A DNA stretch of 64,000 nt, taken from Shinella sp. WSJ-2 (lineage in GTDB: Bacteria; Pseudomonadota; Alphaproteobacteria; Rhizobiales; Rhizobiaceae). The stretch lies in NCBI RefSeq assembly GCF_003432075.1, contig NZ_QWBU01000001.1:496001-560000 (forward strand), in the 5' to 3' direction. Made by a program: the position numbers and the translations under genes. Shown here in pieces: positions 38,683-48,741 of this stretch (positions within the stretch are counted from its first letter, which is position 1; each line of letters starts with the position of its first letter). Under the pieces are notes generated by a model. It ran no database searches. It was not told where the DNA came from and worked only from the letters and a program-made list of their open reading frames with translations.

Positions 38683-39684
38683 TCAACTCCTCCTGCGTAT
38701 GGCAATGGGGTCGTCCGCCCGTTCGCGGGTGTCGCGGGCAAGCCAGATGGTCACGGTGAGCGCGTCTGCGGCCGCATGCGTCGGCTGGAGATCGACGACC
38801 TCCTCCACGGCAAGACCAGCCTTCTCCAGCCATTCGGACATCGTCTGGTGCGAGAAGCCGAGGCGGATATGGGCATGCTCGTCGCGCAGATGCTCCAGCG
38901 CGTGCGGGGCAAGATCGATGATGGCAAGGCGGCCGCCGGGCGCCAACATGCGCGCCGCCTCGCCGACCGCCGCTTCCGGCTCATCAAGAAAGTGCAGCAC
39001 CTGATGGATCGTCACGACGTCAAACTCGTCACGCTCCAGCGGCAGGTTGAAGATGTCGCCATGGCGGATGGACGCCTTGGTGATGCCGGCGCGGTCGAGA
39101 TTGGCGCGGGCGACGGCCAGCATGTCGCGGCTGGCATCGACGCCAACGCCGCGGCGGTAGAGGCCTTCGAAAAGCTGCAGAATGCGCCCCGTACCGGTGC
39201 CGAGATCGAGGAAACCATCGACCGGCTCAGTGCCGATCATCGCGGCGAGCTTCGCCTCTACCTCGGCCTCGCTGACATGCAGGCGGCGCACGGCATCCCA
39301 CTCGGCCGCGTTGCGGCTGAAATAGGCCTGTGCCTTGTCGGAGCGGATTTTTTTCAGGGCGCGCAACCGCTCGTCGTCGCGGGCGAAAACCGCGTCGGCC
39401 GGTTCGGACGCGTCCAGCAGCTGGCGCACCAGCGCGACGGCCGGGCCGCCCTGGCTCAGGCGGAAGAAGGCCCAGGCGCCCTCCTGATAACGATCAACGA
39501 GAGCCGCTTCGGCAAGCAGCTTCAGATGCCGCGAGATGCGCGGCTGGGACTGCCCGAGAATGTCCGTGAGGTCCGTCACCGTCAGGTCGCCATGCGACAG
39601 AAGCGCAAGCAGGCGAAGGCGCGTCGGTTCGCCCGCCGCCTTCAGGATCTCCACGATGTCATCCAGTCCGAGTTTGTCGCGCAT
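38683..39684 (-). CDS. sahR: ArsR-type regulator fused to SAM methyltransferase (SahR-like)
   Basis: A 333-residue two-domain regulator. Residues about 1-95 form an ArsR winged helix (EPTRLRLLALLSHGDLTVTDL, SQPRISRHLKLL). A class I methyltransferase fold follows at about 140-300 (FLDLGTGTGRILQL; VTIHQVLHFLDEPEAAV; APGGRLAIIDLAPH). This architecture next to metF is that of SahR, which responds to S-adenosylhomocysteine in Proteobacteria. The methyltransferase part probably serves as the sensor. I take the ATG at 39684; a TTG 15 bases upstream is possible. An operator lies directly upstream. Confidence 0.88.
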   Translation of the reverse strand: MRDKLGLDDIVEILKAAGEPTRLRLLALLSHGDLTVTDLTDILGQSQPRISRHLKLLAEAALVDRYQEGAWAFFRLSQGGPAVALVRQLLDASEPADAVFARDDERLRALKKIRSDKAQAYFSRNAAEWDAVRRLHVSEAEVEAKLAAMIGTEPVDGFLDLGTGTGRILQLFEGLYRRGVGVDASRDMLAVARANLDRAGITKASIRHGDIFNLPLERDEFDVVTIHQVLHFLDEPEAAVGEAARMLAPGGRLAIIDLAPHALEHLRDEHAHIRLGFSHQTMSEWLEKAGLAVEEVVDLQPTHAAADALTVTIWLARDTRERADDPIAIRRRS

Positions 39685-39700
39685 GATTTTTCCAATCAAG

Positions 39701-39720
39701 ACATAAAGATATGTTTATGT
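39701..39720. promoter_or_regulatory. Predicted SahR operator (20-bp palindrome)
   Basis: ACATAAAGATATGTTTATGT; the two 10-bp halves are inverted repeats with a single mismatching pair. It lies 16 bp before the sahR ATG, where bound protein would block transcription or initiation, so autorepression of sahR-metF is likely. The A/T-rich palindrome is of the type reported for SahR in Alphaproteobacteria. Confidence 0.8.
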
Positions 39721-39783
39721 GATTAAGCCGCGTCGCGCAAGGCAAAATCCGTGTCGCCGATCTTTCCATCAACAGGCCCAAAG

Positions 39784-39809
39784 AAAAACCCCGGCAAGCC
39801 GGGGTTTTT
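39784..39809. terminator. Rho-independent terminator between ettA and sahR promoter
   Basis: Perfect stem ACCCCGG / CCGGGGT with CAAG loop, flanked by A5 (39784-39788) and T5 (39805-39809). It ends ettA on the minus strand and could act in either direction. Confidence 0.92.
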
Positions 39810-39869
39810 CAGAAAAGCCGAATGATCGGCCCGATTTGCCTATGGCCGCATGCCTGCGGCCTCAAACGA

Positions 39870-41519
<1,650 letters not shown>

Positions 41520-41680
41520 GCGAACGTGCTCCGGATCGGACGAATTTGCCCGCTATGTAGGGTAATTCTCCGCCCGCGGCAATCAGCGATAGCCGCGGCG
41601 CACAGGCGAATGGCAATCAAATCGTCCAGCCGGCGACCCGGGCGCGAACCGCAAGAGACCACGCGACGACAACAGCCGTG

Positions 41681-42247
41681 TCATTCGCTGCCATTTGAAC
41701 CAGCGTTCGCCGCAGACAGGCTCACCGTCGAAACGGCGAGATCGCAGGCGGGTGCGAACTGCTCCGCCTTGTCGTCCCGATAAATGCATTCGAAATTGTA
41801 AGCCTTGCCGTCACGCACAGTGAAAACATAGCGGTTGATCGCGACGTTTTTGAAGCGTTTGTTGGTGAACACCATGTCTACGGCGGGCTGGCCGAGCATG
41901 GTGGTCATGGCCGAAGATCTGAGCCTGATGGACGGCAGCACGGCAATGACCTTCGTGAATTCGTCGACGATGGCCTGGCGGTTGCTCTCGCTGACACCGA
42001 CGTAATCACCGGGATCACGCGGCCCAAGGAAGGTGATGAGCACATCACCATTGTCCATGCTGGACGCCGTGACACCGGTGACATCACCGGTGCCGTCAGC
42101 AAACATATGACTGAGTGCAAAGCCACCCGGATACTGGAAACTGTATGCCCCATCGGCAGCCCGAAAGGTCTGGATACCCTGCGCAAAGCCTCCGATGGGG
42201 GCAGCGAAGGCAAACATGAGCAACACGGTACGAACGACGAAAGCCAT
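41681..42247 (-). CDS. Exported hypothetical protein
   Basis: A 188-residue protein with a clear signal peptide (MAFVVRTVLLMFAFAAPIGGFAQ, cleavage near 22-23). The mature part begins IQTFRAADGAYSFQYPGGFAL, similar in style to PsbP-like or lipoprotein-type periplasmic domains with a hydrophobic core (VFTNKRFKNVAINRYVFTV). I do not recognise a specific family. Two Cys in the C-terminal quarter (FECIYRDD, APACDLA) could form a disulfide. It lies 210 bp downstream of the RNase T2-like gene, same strand. Confidence 0.75.
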   Translation of the reverse strand: MAFVVRTVLLMFAFAAPIGGFAQGIQTFRAADGAYSFQYPGGFALSHMFADGTGDVTGVTASSMDNGDVLITFLGPRDPGDYVGVSESNRQAIVDEFTKVIAVLPSIRLRSSAMTTMLGQPAVDMVFTNKRFKNVAINRYVFTVRDGKAYNFECIYRDDKAEQFAPACDLAVSTVSLSAANAGSNGSE

Positions 42248-42457
42248 GGAACGCCCCTGATATGCGGCCTGCCAGGAGGAAGACGTCTCCGTCGGACAGG
42301 GCTTCAGATTTCATTGATCAGAACCAAGCGGCATTCCGTTCGGCCTTCGCTGGAGAGATGGTTTTCGCACCCCGGACGCCCATGCAGAATGGGCGTGCGC
42401 ACCGCAAGCACGAGAGAGCGCATTTCTAAGCCGACAGCGGCTGAATGTCGATTGGCC

Positions 42458-43213
42458 CTAGCCCGCCTGCGCCACACCCGTCGTGCCCTCGGTGCAGCGC
42501 GACTTGGTCGGTGACGCCCCATCGATCAGCATCTCCAGCGCGCCTTCGCCTGCCGCAAGGCCAATGGTCAGGCCGATGACGATGGGCTTGCCATCGGCAC
42601 CCTTGCGGCAACTGAGACGCACGCGCTCGCCGCTGTCAGGGCCGAAAGCCTTGTCGAAGGCGGCGCGAACCTCCGCAAGCGTGATTGTCGCCCCGGCCCT
42701 TTCGGTGAAAAGCGTGCGCACCGGAGAGGCATTCAGCTGGTCGAGCAGGTCCAGCGAGCGGCTGTAGTAGACCTCCGCTGATGCCGCGACGCAGCTGCCG
42801 CTTCGCAGCCATTGCTGGCGGTCGAGGCCGAGCTTTGCGGCGGGCATGGCAACGAGCAGGCGGTCCTTCGTGGCGGATGCCAGCACGATCTCCGGCAGGT
42901 CCGTCCATTTGCCCTTACGCGCCTTCTGCTGGAGCGCGGCATCGATACCGCAATAGCTCTTTCGCGCCTGGAAGCGGCTCAGCAGCGAAAACTGCTTTGC
43001 CGCCGGCGACGTCATCGCGAAATCGGCGCAGCCACGGCTTTTGGGCCGCGCCGCGCAATAGCCGGGCTGCCAGCTGACGGAAAGGACTTCCCGCGCCATG
43101 ACCTTTGTCGGCGCGGACTGCGCGACAGCGGGTGGCGAGAGACCAAGATAGGCAAGACATAGCATAAGAAAGCAGAAGGCGGCTTTGAACGGCAAGGCAG
43201 CATTCGTCATCAT
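42458..43213 (-). CDS. Secreted RNase T2-fold protein lacking catalytic histidines
   Basis: A 251-residue exported protein (signal 1-31, cleavage near AVA|QS). Residues 43-53 (VLSVSWQPGYC) match the start of the RNase T2 core, and LDQLN, FDKAFG and RVRLSCRK match its later elements. At the CAS1 site, where family members have (F/L)TxHGLWP, this protein has FSLLSRFQ (75-82); at CAS2, the HEWxKHG / YEYAKHG position, it has RQQWLRSG (132-139). Both active-site histidines are gone, so it is very unlikely to cut RNA by the T2 mechanism. Structural cysteines (53, 62, 88, 141) remain. Function unknown; perhaps a binding protein or an RNase inhibitor decoy. Confidence 0.82.
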   Translation of the reverse strand: MMTNAALPFKAAFCFLMLCLAYLGLSPPAVAQSAPTKVMAREVLSVSWQPGYCAARPKSRGCADFAMTSPAAKQFSLLSRFQARKSYCGIDAALQQKARKGKWTDLPEIVLASATKDRLLVAMPAAKLGLDRQQWLRSGSCVAASAEVYYSRSLDLLDQLNASPVRTLFTERAGATITLAEVRAAFDKAFGPDSGERVRLSCRKGADGKPIVIGLTIGLAAGEGALEMLIDGASPTKSRCTEGTTGVAQAG

Positions 43214-43386
43214 GACAGGCTCCCGAATGAGAACAAAACAAGATCATATACAACCAAAAATTAGGTAAACGCAACCATAAATCGGATAAATCGCGAAATA
43301 CGGGAGGTAAATCAAAAATACACGCCGCATCCCATTGTCTTTGCATGGCAAATCGCGTTGACCTCTAGGGAAGTGGAGGATGGGCC

Positions 43387-44346
43387 GTGTTTTCAGAGGT
43401 TGAGACGCTCAAGAGCGCAACCGGCGCCACGCTCGCGCTACGCCACGAGGCGGCGCGTGGTGAACCGCGCGGCATCCTGCTTTTGAGCCATGGCCTGGCC
43501 GAACACAGTGCGCGCTACGCCGCCTTCGCGGCGCGCATGGCGGGCGAAGGGCTGCATGTCTATGCGCATGATCATCGCGGCCACGGTTTCACCACGGCGC
43601 CGGATGCGCCGCTCGGCCAGTTTGCACCGCGAGACGGTATTTCGCGGGTGGTCGCGGATATGCGCACGGTGCGCGACCATGCGGTTTCCCGCCATCCCGG
43701 CCTGCCGGTCGTGCTGTTCGGCCATTCGATGGGCGGGCTCATGGCGCTTGCCTTCGCCGAGGCCCACCCGGCCGATATCGACGCGCTGGCCGTCTGGAAT
43801 TCCAATCTCGAACCCGGTTTTGCCGGGCGCATCGCCCAGGTGGTTCTCGCCGCCGAGCGTATGCTGAAGGGCTCCGACGTGCCAAGCGGCATCCTGCCAC
43901 GCCTCACCTTCGCCGCCTGGGGCAACAAGATCGCCGGCCACCGCACCGCTTTCGACTGGCTGTCGCATGAGGCCGCCGAGGTGGATGCCTATATCGCCGA
44001 CCCGCTCTGCGGCTTCGATATCAATGTTTCCATGTGGATCGACATCTTCGCCGTCACCTTTGCCGATGCCTCGGACGAGGGCCTTGCCCGGCTGCCGAAA
44101 AACCTGCCGATCAACCTCGTCGGCGGGGACGAAGATCCCGCCACCGATGGCGGCAAGGCGACGCTGGCTTTTGCCGGGCGACTGAAAAAATCACGGCTTG
44201 AGGACGTCACGACAACGGTCTATCGCGGAATGCGCCACGAAACGCTGAACGAAAGCCCTGCCCTGCGCGATCCCGCCATCGAAGCCTTTGCCGGCTGGTG
44301 CCGGCGGGTCACCGCCGAAAAGCGACGGGTTCCGGAACACACATGA
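43387..44346 (+). CDS. Alpha/beta hydrolase, monoacylglycerol lipase / lysophospholipase family
   Basis: A 319-residue serine hydrolase (Hydrolase_4). The oxyanion region is LLSHGLAEHSARY; the nucleophile elbow GHSMGG has S114; the acid is in NLVGGDEDPATDG and the base in YRGMRHETLNE, the usual catalytic histidine position. Members release fatty acids from monoglycerides or lysophospholipids. GTG start at 43387 with GGAGGA upstream. Its stop overlaps the next gene (ATGA), so it is co-translated with a DMT transporter, which might carry the product. Confidence 0.9.
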   Translation: MFSEVETLKSATGATLALRHEAARGEPRGILLLSHGLAEHSARYAAFAARMAGEGLHVYAHDHRGHGFTTAPDAPLGQFAPRDGISRVVADMRTVRDHAVSRHPGLPVVLFGHSMGGLMALAFAEAHPADIDALAVWNSNLEPGFAGRIAQVVLAAERMLKGSDVPSGILPRLTFAAWGNKIAGHRTAFDWLSHEAAEVDAYIADPLCGFDINVSMWIDIFAVTFADASDEGLARLPKNLPINLVGGDEDPATDGGKATLAFAGRLKKSRLEDVTTTVYRGMRHETLNESPALRDPAIEAFAGWCRRVTAEKRRVPEHT

Positions 44347-45287
44347 CCGCATCTGCCATCACGCCGCCGCGCCAGGAGATCGGCTTCGGGCTCCTCCTCA
44401 TGGTGCTCTCGGTGCTCATCTCGCCGATCATCGATATCTTCGCCAAGCTTGCGGTGACAGCCGTTCCGGCAACCGAGATCACCTTCGTGCGCCTGCTGTT
44501 CCAGATGACGGTGCTGGGACCGATCTGTCTTTATCGCGGCACGCTGTTCGACGTGACCTGGCGCAAGATGGGCCTGCATGCCGCCCGCGGCCTGCTGATG
44601 GCGGTCACCATGATCAGCTTCGTCACGCCGCTTGCGGTAATGGAGGTGGCCGATGCCATTGCCATCTTCTTCGTCGAGCCGATCATCCTGACCATTCTCG
44701 GCGCGATTTTCCTCAAGGAAACCATCGGCTGGCGGCGTTATTCGGCCTGCGGCGTCGGCTTCTTCGGGTCGCTGCTGGTCATCCAGCCCAGCTTGCAGGA
44801 AGTGGGCTGGATCGCACTTCTGCCGGTCGTCGCGGCCTTTTCGCTGGCACTGTTCTTCCTTCTGACGCGCCTTGTCGCACAAAAGGAGGACCCGTGGTCC
44901 ATGCAGTTCTATGCCGGCCTCTGGGGTGCGCTCTTTGCCGGCCTGCTGCTTTTCTTCGGCAGCCGCGCCGGCATCGCCTTCCTGTCGCCGGTCATGCCGG
45001 ACATGAAGCACACGCTCTATATCGCGGGTGCCGCCGTTGCGGCCACCATTGCCGGCGTGCTCGGCGTCTATGCCTACCGCTCGGCCCCCGCCTCGACGCT
45101 CGCACCGCTGCAATATCTCGAGATCGTCTCGGCAACGATCCTCGGCTGGTTTGTGTTCGGCGACCTGCCGGATGCGCTGAAATGGCTCGGCATCGCCATC
45201 ATCATTGCATCGGGCCTCTACGTCATCTGGCGTGAGCGGCAACTCAACAAGACAGGGGCGGCGGCACCCGTCTCGGCCCCCATCTGA
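44343..45287 (+). CDS. EamA/DMT-family transporter (coupled to lipase gene)
   Basis: A 314-residue, ten-helix DMT superfamily protein. Two EamA repeats are visible: ISPIIDIFAKLAVTAVPATEITFVRL and the repeat 2 stretch STLAPLQYLEIVSATILGWFVFGDLPD. The C-terminus (WRERQLNKTG) is cytoplasmic and basic. The ATG at 44343 overlaps the lipase stop by four bases. Substrate unknown; the coupling suggests relation to the hydrolase product or to lipid remodelling. Confidence 0.88.
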   Translation: MTASAITPPRQEIGFGLLLMVLSVLISPIIDIFAKLAVTAVPATEITFVRLLFQMTVLGPICLYRGTLFDVTWRKMGLHAARGLLMAVTMISFVTPLAVMEVADAIAIFFVEPIILTILGAIFLKETIGWRRYSACGVGFFGSLLVIQPSLQEVGWIALLPVVAAFSLALFFLLTRLVAQKEDPWSMQFYAGLWGALFAGLLLFFGSRAGIAFLSPVMPDMKHTLYIAGAAVAATIAGVLGVYAYRSAPASTLAPLQYLEIVSATILGWFVFGDLPDALKWLGIAIIIASGLYVIWRERQLNKTGAAAPVSAPI

Positions 45288-45454
45288 CAAAGGCCAGCTG
45301 GCGCCCGCTTTGGCAGGCATCAAGTCAGTCTCAGGCGTCATGATCTCTTCCCGGCCTTCGGCTTTCGTGCCTGCCGGCTTTTTGTTATCCAAGGGAAAAC
45401 GGGAGGAAAGCCCGGCGGTCGGCCGTCTGCGCCGGTCACGAGGAGGAGTACACG

Positions 45455-46651
45455 ATGGAGAAGTCGAACCTGCCGCTGTCGGGCATCAGGGTCATCGAGC
45501 TGGCGCGCGTTCTGGCAGGCCCTTGGGCCGGGCAGATGCTGGCCGATCTCGGCGCCGACGTCATTAAAATCGAAAACCCCGACGGCGGTGACGATACGCG
45601 TGCCTGGGGTCCGCCCTTCGTGATGGGCAAGGACGGGGAGAACCTTTCGGCCGCCTATTACCACTCCACCAACCGCGGCAAACGCTCGATCACCGTCGAC
45701 CTGAAGACCGAGGAAGGCCGCGAGACCGTTCACCGCCTCATCGCGACCGCCGATATCGTCATCGAGAATTTCAAGGTCGGCGGCCTCACCAAATACGGGC
45801 TGGACTACCAGAGCCTCGCAAAGAAGCACCCGAAGCTCATCTACTGCTCGGTCACCGGCTTCGGCCAGGATGGCCCCTATGCCGCCCGCGCCGGCTACGA
45901 TTACATCGTGCAGGGCATGTCCGGCTTCATGTCGGTCACGGGCGCGCCGGACGGCGAACCGATGAAGGCCGGTGTGGCGATTGCCGATATCTTCACCGGC
46001 ATCTATGCCGTCACCGCCATCCAGGCCGCGCTCATCCATGTCATGAAGACCGGCCAGGGCCAGCATGTCGACATGGCGCTGCTCGATGTGCAGTCCGCCG
46101 TCATGGCAAACCAGAACATGAACTTCCTCGCTTCCGGCAAGGCGCCAACGCGGCTCGGCAATGCGCATCCGAACATCTCGCCCTATGAGGTGGTGCCAGC
46201 CTCCGATGGCCATATCATCCTCGCGGTGGGCAATGATGGGCAGTTCCGCAAGCTGTGCGGTATCCTGAAACTCACAGGTGTGCCAGAAGACGAGCGTTTC
46301 GCCACCAACCGCGCCCGCGTCGCAAACCGGATCGAGGTGCGCCGCCTCGTCACGGAAGCCACAGTCACGCTCAGCAAGGCCGAACTGCTCGATGCCTGCG
46401 AACGAGAGGGCGTGCCGGCCGGGCCGATCAATTCGATTGCCGAGACTTTTGACGATCAGCAGGTCAAGGCGCGCGGCATGCGCGTCGATCTGCCGGATGC
46501 CGACGGCAATCTTATTCCCGGTGTACGCACACCGATCGTTTTCTCCGGTACGCCGCTCGTCTACGATCGCCCCAGCCCGCGGCTCGGCGAACATACCGAT
46601 GCCGTGATGGCGGAACTCGCAACGCTTGAAGCAGGAAAGAAAAGCGCATGA
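45455..46651 (+). CDS. CoA-transferase family III (CaiB/BaiF)
   Basis: A 398-residue class III CoA-transferase. It has the N-terminal LSGIRVIELARVLAGPWAGQMLADLGADVIKIENPDGGDDTR, the active-site region with Asp (YDYIVQGMSG), and GQHVDMALLDVQSA. Family members swap CoA between carboxylic acids (for example formyl- or succinyl-CoA to oxalate or carnitine). Strong Shine-Dalgarno GAGGAGGAG. The stop overlaps the downstream ThDP-enzyme start (46648-46651), so both are made together. Confidence 0.9.
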   Translation: MEKSNLPLSGIRVIELARVLAGPWAGQMLADLGADVIKIENPDGGDDTRAWGPPFVMGKDGENLSAAYYHSTNRGKRSITVDLKTEEGRETVHRLIATADIVIENFKVGGLTKYGLDYQSLAKKHPKLIYCSVTGFGQDGPYAARAGYDYIVQGMSGFMSVTGAPDGEPMKAGVAIADIFTGIYAVTAIQAALIHVMKTGQGQHVDMALLDVQSAVMANQNMNFLASGKAPTRLGNAHPNISPYEVVPASDGHIILAVGNDGQFRKLCGILKLTGVPEDERFATNRARVANRIEVRRLVTEATVTLSKAELLDACEREGVPAGPINSIAETFDDQQVKARGMRVDLPDADGNLIPGVRTPIVFSGTPLVYDRPSPRLGEHTDAVMAELATLEAGKKSA

Positions 46652-48297
46652 AGACCGGTGGCCAGTTGATCGTCGACGCCCTCGTTGCCAATGGCGTCAA
46701 GCGCGTCGCCTGCGTGCCGGGCGAAAGCTATCTCGCGGTGCTCGATGCGCTGCATGACACGGATGTGGACGTGCTCGTCTGCCGCCAGGAAGGCGGCGCT
46801 GCGATGATGGCCGATTGCTGGGGGCGCCTGACGGGCGAGCCCGGCATCTGCATGGTCACGCGCGGTCCGGGCGCCACCAATGCCTCGGCCGGCCTGCATA
46901 TCGCACGGCAGGATTCCATTCCGATGATCCTGTTCATCGGCCAGGTGCAGCGCGATGCGCGCGAGCGCGAGGCGTTCCAGGAGGTGGAATACCGCCGCGC
47001 CTTCACCGAGGTCGCCAAATGGGTGGCGGAGATCGACGATGCCCGCCGCATTCCGGAATTCGTCACCCGCGCCTTCGCCGTCGCCACCTCGGGCCGCCCC
47101 GGCCCCGTCGTGCTGGCTTTGCCGGAGGACATGCTGACGGACGAGGTCGAGACGGTCGAGCCGAAGGCCTATATGCCGGTGGAGGCTCATCCCGGCCGCA
47201 AGCAGATCGCCGAACTGACACGCCTGCTCGAAGCCGCCGAACGGCCGCTCGTCATTCTGGGCGGTACGCGCTGGTCTGAGCAGAGCGTCACGGCCTTCAC
47301 GGAGTTTGCCGAGCGCTGGTCGCTGCCGGTCTCCTGTTCGTTCCGCCGACAGATGCTGTTCGATCACCAGCACCCTAACTATGCCGGCGATAGCGGCATC
47401 GGCATCAACCCCGCGCTGGGCAAGGAAATCCGCGAGGCGGATCTCGTCGTGCTGCTCGGCGGCCGCTATTCCGAAATGCCGTCCTCCACCTATAGCTTGC
47501 TGCAAAGCCCCTACCCCGCGCAGAAGCTGGTGCATGTCTATCCCGATCCGTCCGAACTCGGCCGCGTCTATCGCCCGGACCTCGCCATCTGCGCAGCGCC
47601 GGAGGATTTCGTTGCAGCGCTTGACGGCGTCTCGCCGAAGAGCACGCCGCGCTGGGCCGCCCGCACCGTCGCCATGCACGAGTCCTTCCTGAAATGGTCC
47701 ACGCCCCCGATGGCCGGTCCCGGTGCCGTGCAGATGGGCCCGATCATGGCCTGGCTCGAGGACAATGTCGCCGACGACACGATCTTCGCCAACGGCGCCG
47801 GCAACTATGCGACGTGGGTGCACCGTTTCCATCGCTTCCGCCGTTTCGCCACGCAGGCGGCGCCGACATCCGGTTCGATGGGCTACGGCCTGCCGGCCGC
47901 CGTTGCCGCCAAACAGCTCTTCCCGGAGCGTGAGGTCATCTGCTTTGCCGGCGATGGCTGCTTCATGATGCATGGTCAGGAATTCGCGACCGCCGTGCGC
48001 TACAATCTGCCGATCATCACCGTCGTCGTGAACAACGGCATCTACGGCACGATCCGCATGCATCAGGAACGGGAATATCCTGGCCGCGTCAGCGCGACGG
48101 ACCTGACGAACCCGGATTTCGCGGCCCTTGCCATCGCCTATGGCGGCCACGGCGAGACGGTGGAAAAGACGGAGGATTTTGCCGCTGCTTTCCTGCGCGC
48201 CCGCGCCAGCGGCAAGCCGGCGATCATCGAGGTAAAACTCGACCCCGAAGCGATCACGCCGACGCGCACGCTTTCAGATATCCGCAGCGGGAAGTGA
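46648..48297 (+). CDS. Thiamine-diphosphate enzyme, acetolactate-synthase-like
   Basis: A 549-residue ThDP-dependent enzyme with the three-domain POX/AHAS layout. The activating glutamate is E48 (CRQEGGAAMMA); the ThDP/Mg site is GDG 435-437 to NN 462-463 in GDGCFMMHGQEFATAVRYNL. It is not clearly AHAS (too short of the FAD-binding pattern) and lacks marks of known oxalyl-CoA decarboxylases, so the substrate is open. The upstream coupled CoA-transferase suggests an acyl-CoA substrate (compare the frc-oxc pair). A terminator follows. Confidence 0.88.
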   Translation: MKTGGQLIVDALVANGVKRVACVPGESYLAVLDALHDTDVDVLVCRQEGGAAMMADCWGRLTGEPGICMVTRGPGATNASAGLHIARQDSIPMILFIGQVQRDAREREAFQEVEYRRAFTEVAKWVAEIDDARRIPEFVTRAFAVATSGRPGPVVLALPEDMLTDEVETVEPKAYMPVEAHPGRKQIAELTRLLEAAERPLVILGGTRWSEQSVTAFTEFAERWSLPVSCSFRRQMLFDHQHPNYAGDSGIGINPALGKEIREADLVVLLGGRYSEMPSSTYSLLQSPYPAQKLVHVYPDPSELGRVYRPDLAICAAPEDFVAALDGVSPKSTPRWAARTVAMHESFLKWSTPPMAGPGAVQMGPIMAWLEDNVADDTIFANGAGNYATWVHRFHRFRRFATQAAPTSGSMGYGLPAAVAAKQLFPEREVICFAGDGCFMMHGQEFATAVRYNLPIITVVVNNGIYGTIRMHQEREYPGRVSATDLTNPDFAALAIAYGGHGETVEKTEDFAAAFLRARASGKPAIIEVKLDPEAITPTRTLSDIRSGK

Positions 48298-48303
48298 TTT
48301 CCG

Positions 48304-48327
48304 AGGGGCGGTGAAAACCGCCCCTTT
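48304..48327. terminator. Bidirectional terminator with GAAA tetraloop
   Basis: Stem AGGGGCGGT (48304-48312) / ACCGCCCCT (48317-48325) closed by a GAAA tetraloop and followed by TT, between the ThDP-enzyme gene and the convergent DUF442 gene. Confidence 0.75.
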
Positions 48328-48332
48328 CCCGA

Positions 48333-48671
48333 TCAACCGCGAAGGTGCTGGGCCTGTTCGTAGGTCTTGGTCGAGCGCATGCCGGAGCGGCAATAACCGA
48401 GCATCGGGCGCGGCAGGTCGTCGAGTGCATCCATCATGCCGTTGACGGCTTCCGCCGTCACGCCCATCGGGCCGACGGGAACATGGGCGGTCTGGATGCC
48501 GAGCTCCTGCGCGCGGGCGGCAATGGCGGCAAATTCAGGCTGGCCGGCCTCTTCGTGGTCGGGACGATGGCAGACGATGGACTTGAAGCCCATGGCGGCG
48601 ACCGCATCGACGTCCTCGACGGTGATCTGGCCGGAGACGGAATATTCGTCGTTGATCTCACGGATATCCAT
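48333..48671 (-). CDS. DUF442 (BLH) sulfurtransferase/phosphatase-like protein
   Basis: A 112-residue TIGR01244/DUF442 protein, a dual-specificity-phosphatase fold also fused to the persulfide dioxygenase in Blh proteins. The active-site loop YCRSGMRS has C-x4-R spacing, as in rhodaneses rather than the C-x5-R of phosphatases. ISPhydrophobic core SIVCHRPDHEEAGQP is typical. Roles in sulfide metabolism or biofilm-related signalling have been described for relatives; no sulfide gene is adjacent. Start ATG at 48671 with AGGA upstream; two earlier in-frame starts seem less likely. Confidence 0.85.
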   Translation of the reverse strand: MDIREINDEYSVSGQITVEDVDAVAAMGFKSIVCHRPDHEEAGQPEFAAIAARAQELGIQTAHVPVGPMGVTAEAVNGMMDALDDLPRPMLGYCRSGMRSTKTYEQAQHLRG

Positions 48672-48741
48672 GGACAGGTCCTTTCGCAATTGGTGCGTTC
48701 CCGTTTAAGCCCGCACCTTAGAGGCGTCAATCATGCAAAAT

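Noticed and set aside
42376-42396. Inverted repeat ACGCCCAT / ATGGGCGT with 5-nt loop
   Set aside because: It follows the RNase T2-like gene on the minus strand but has no U-tract, and I cannot show a terminator or operator role.
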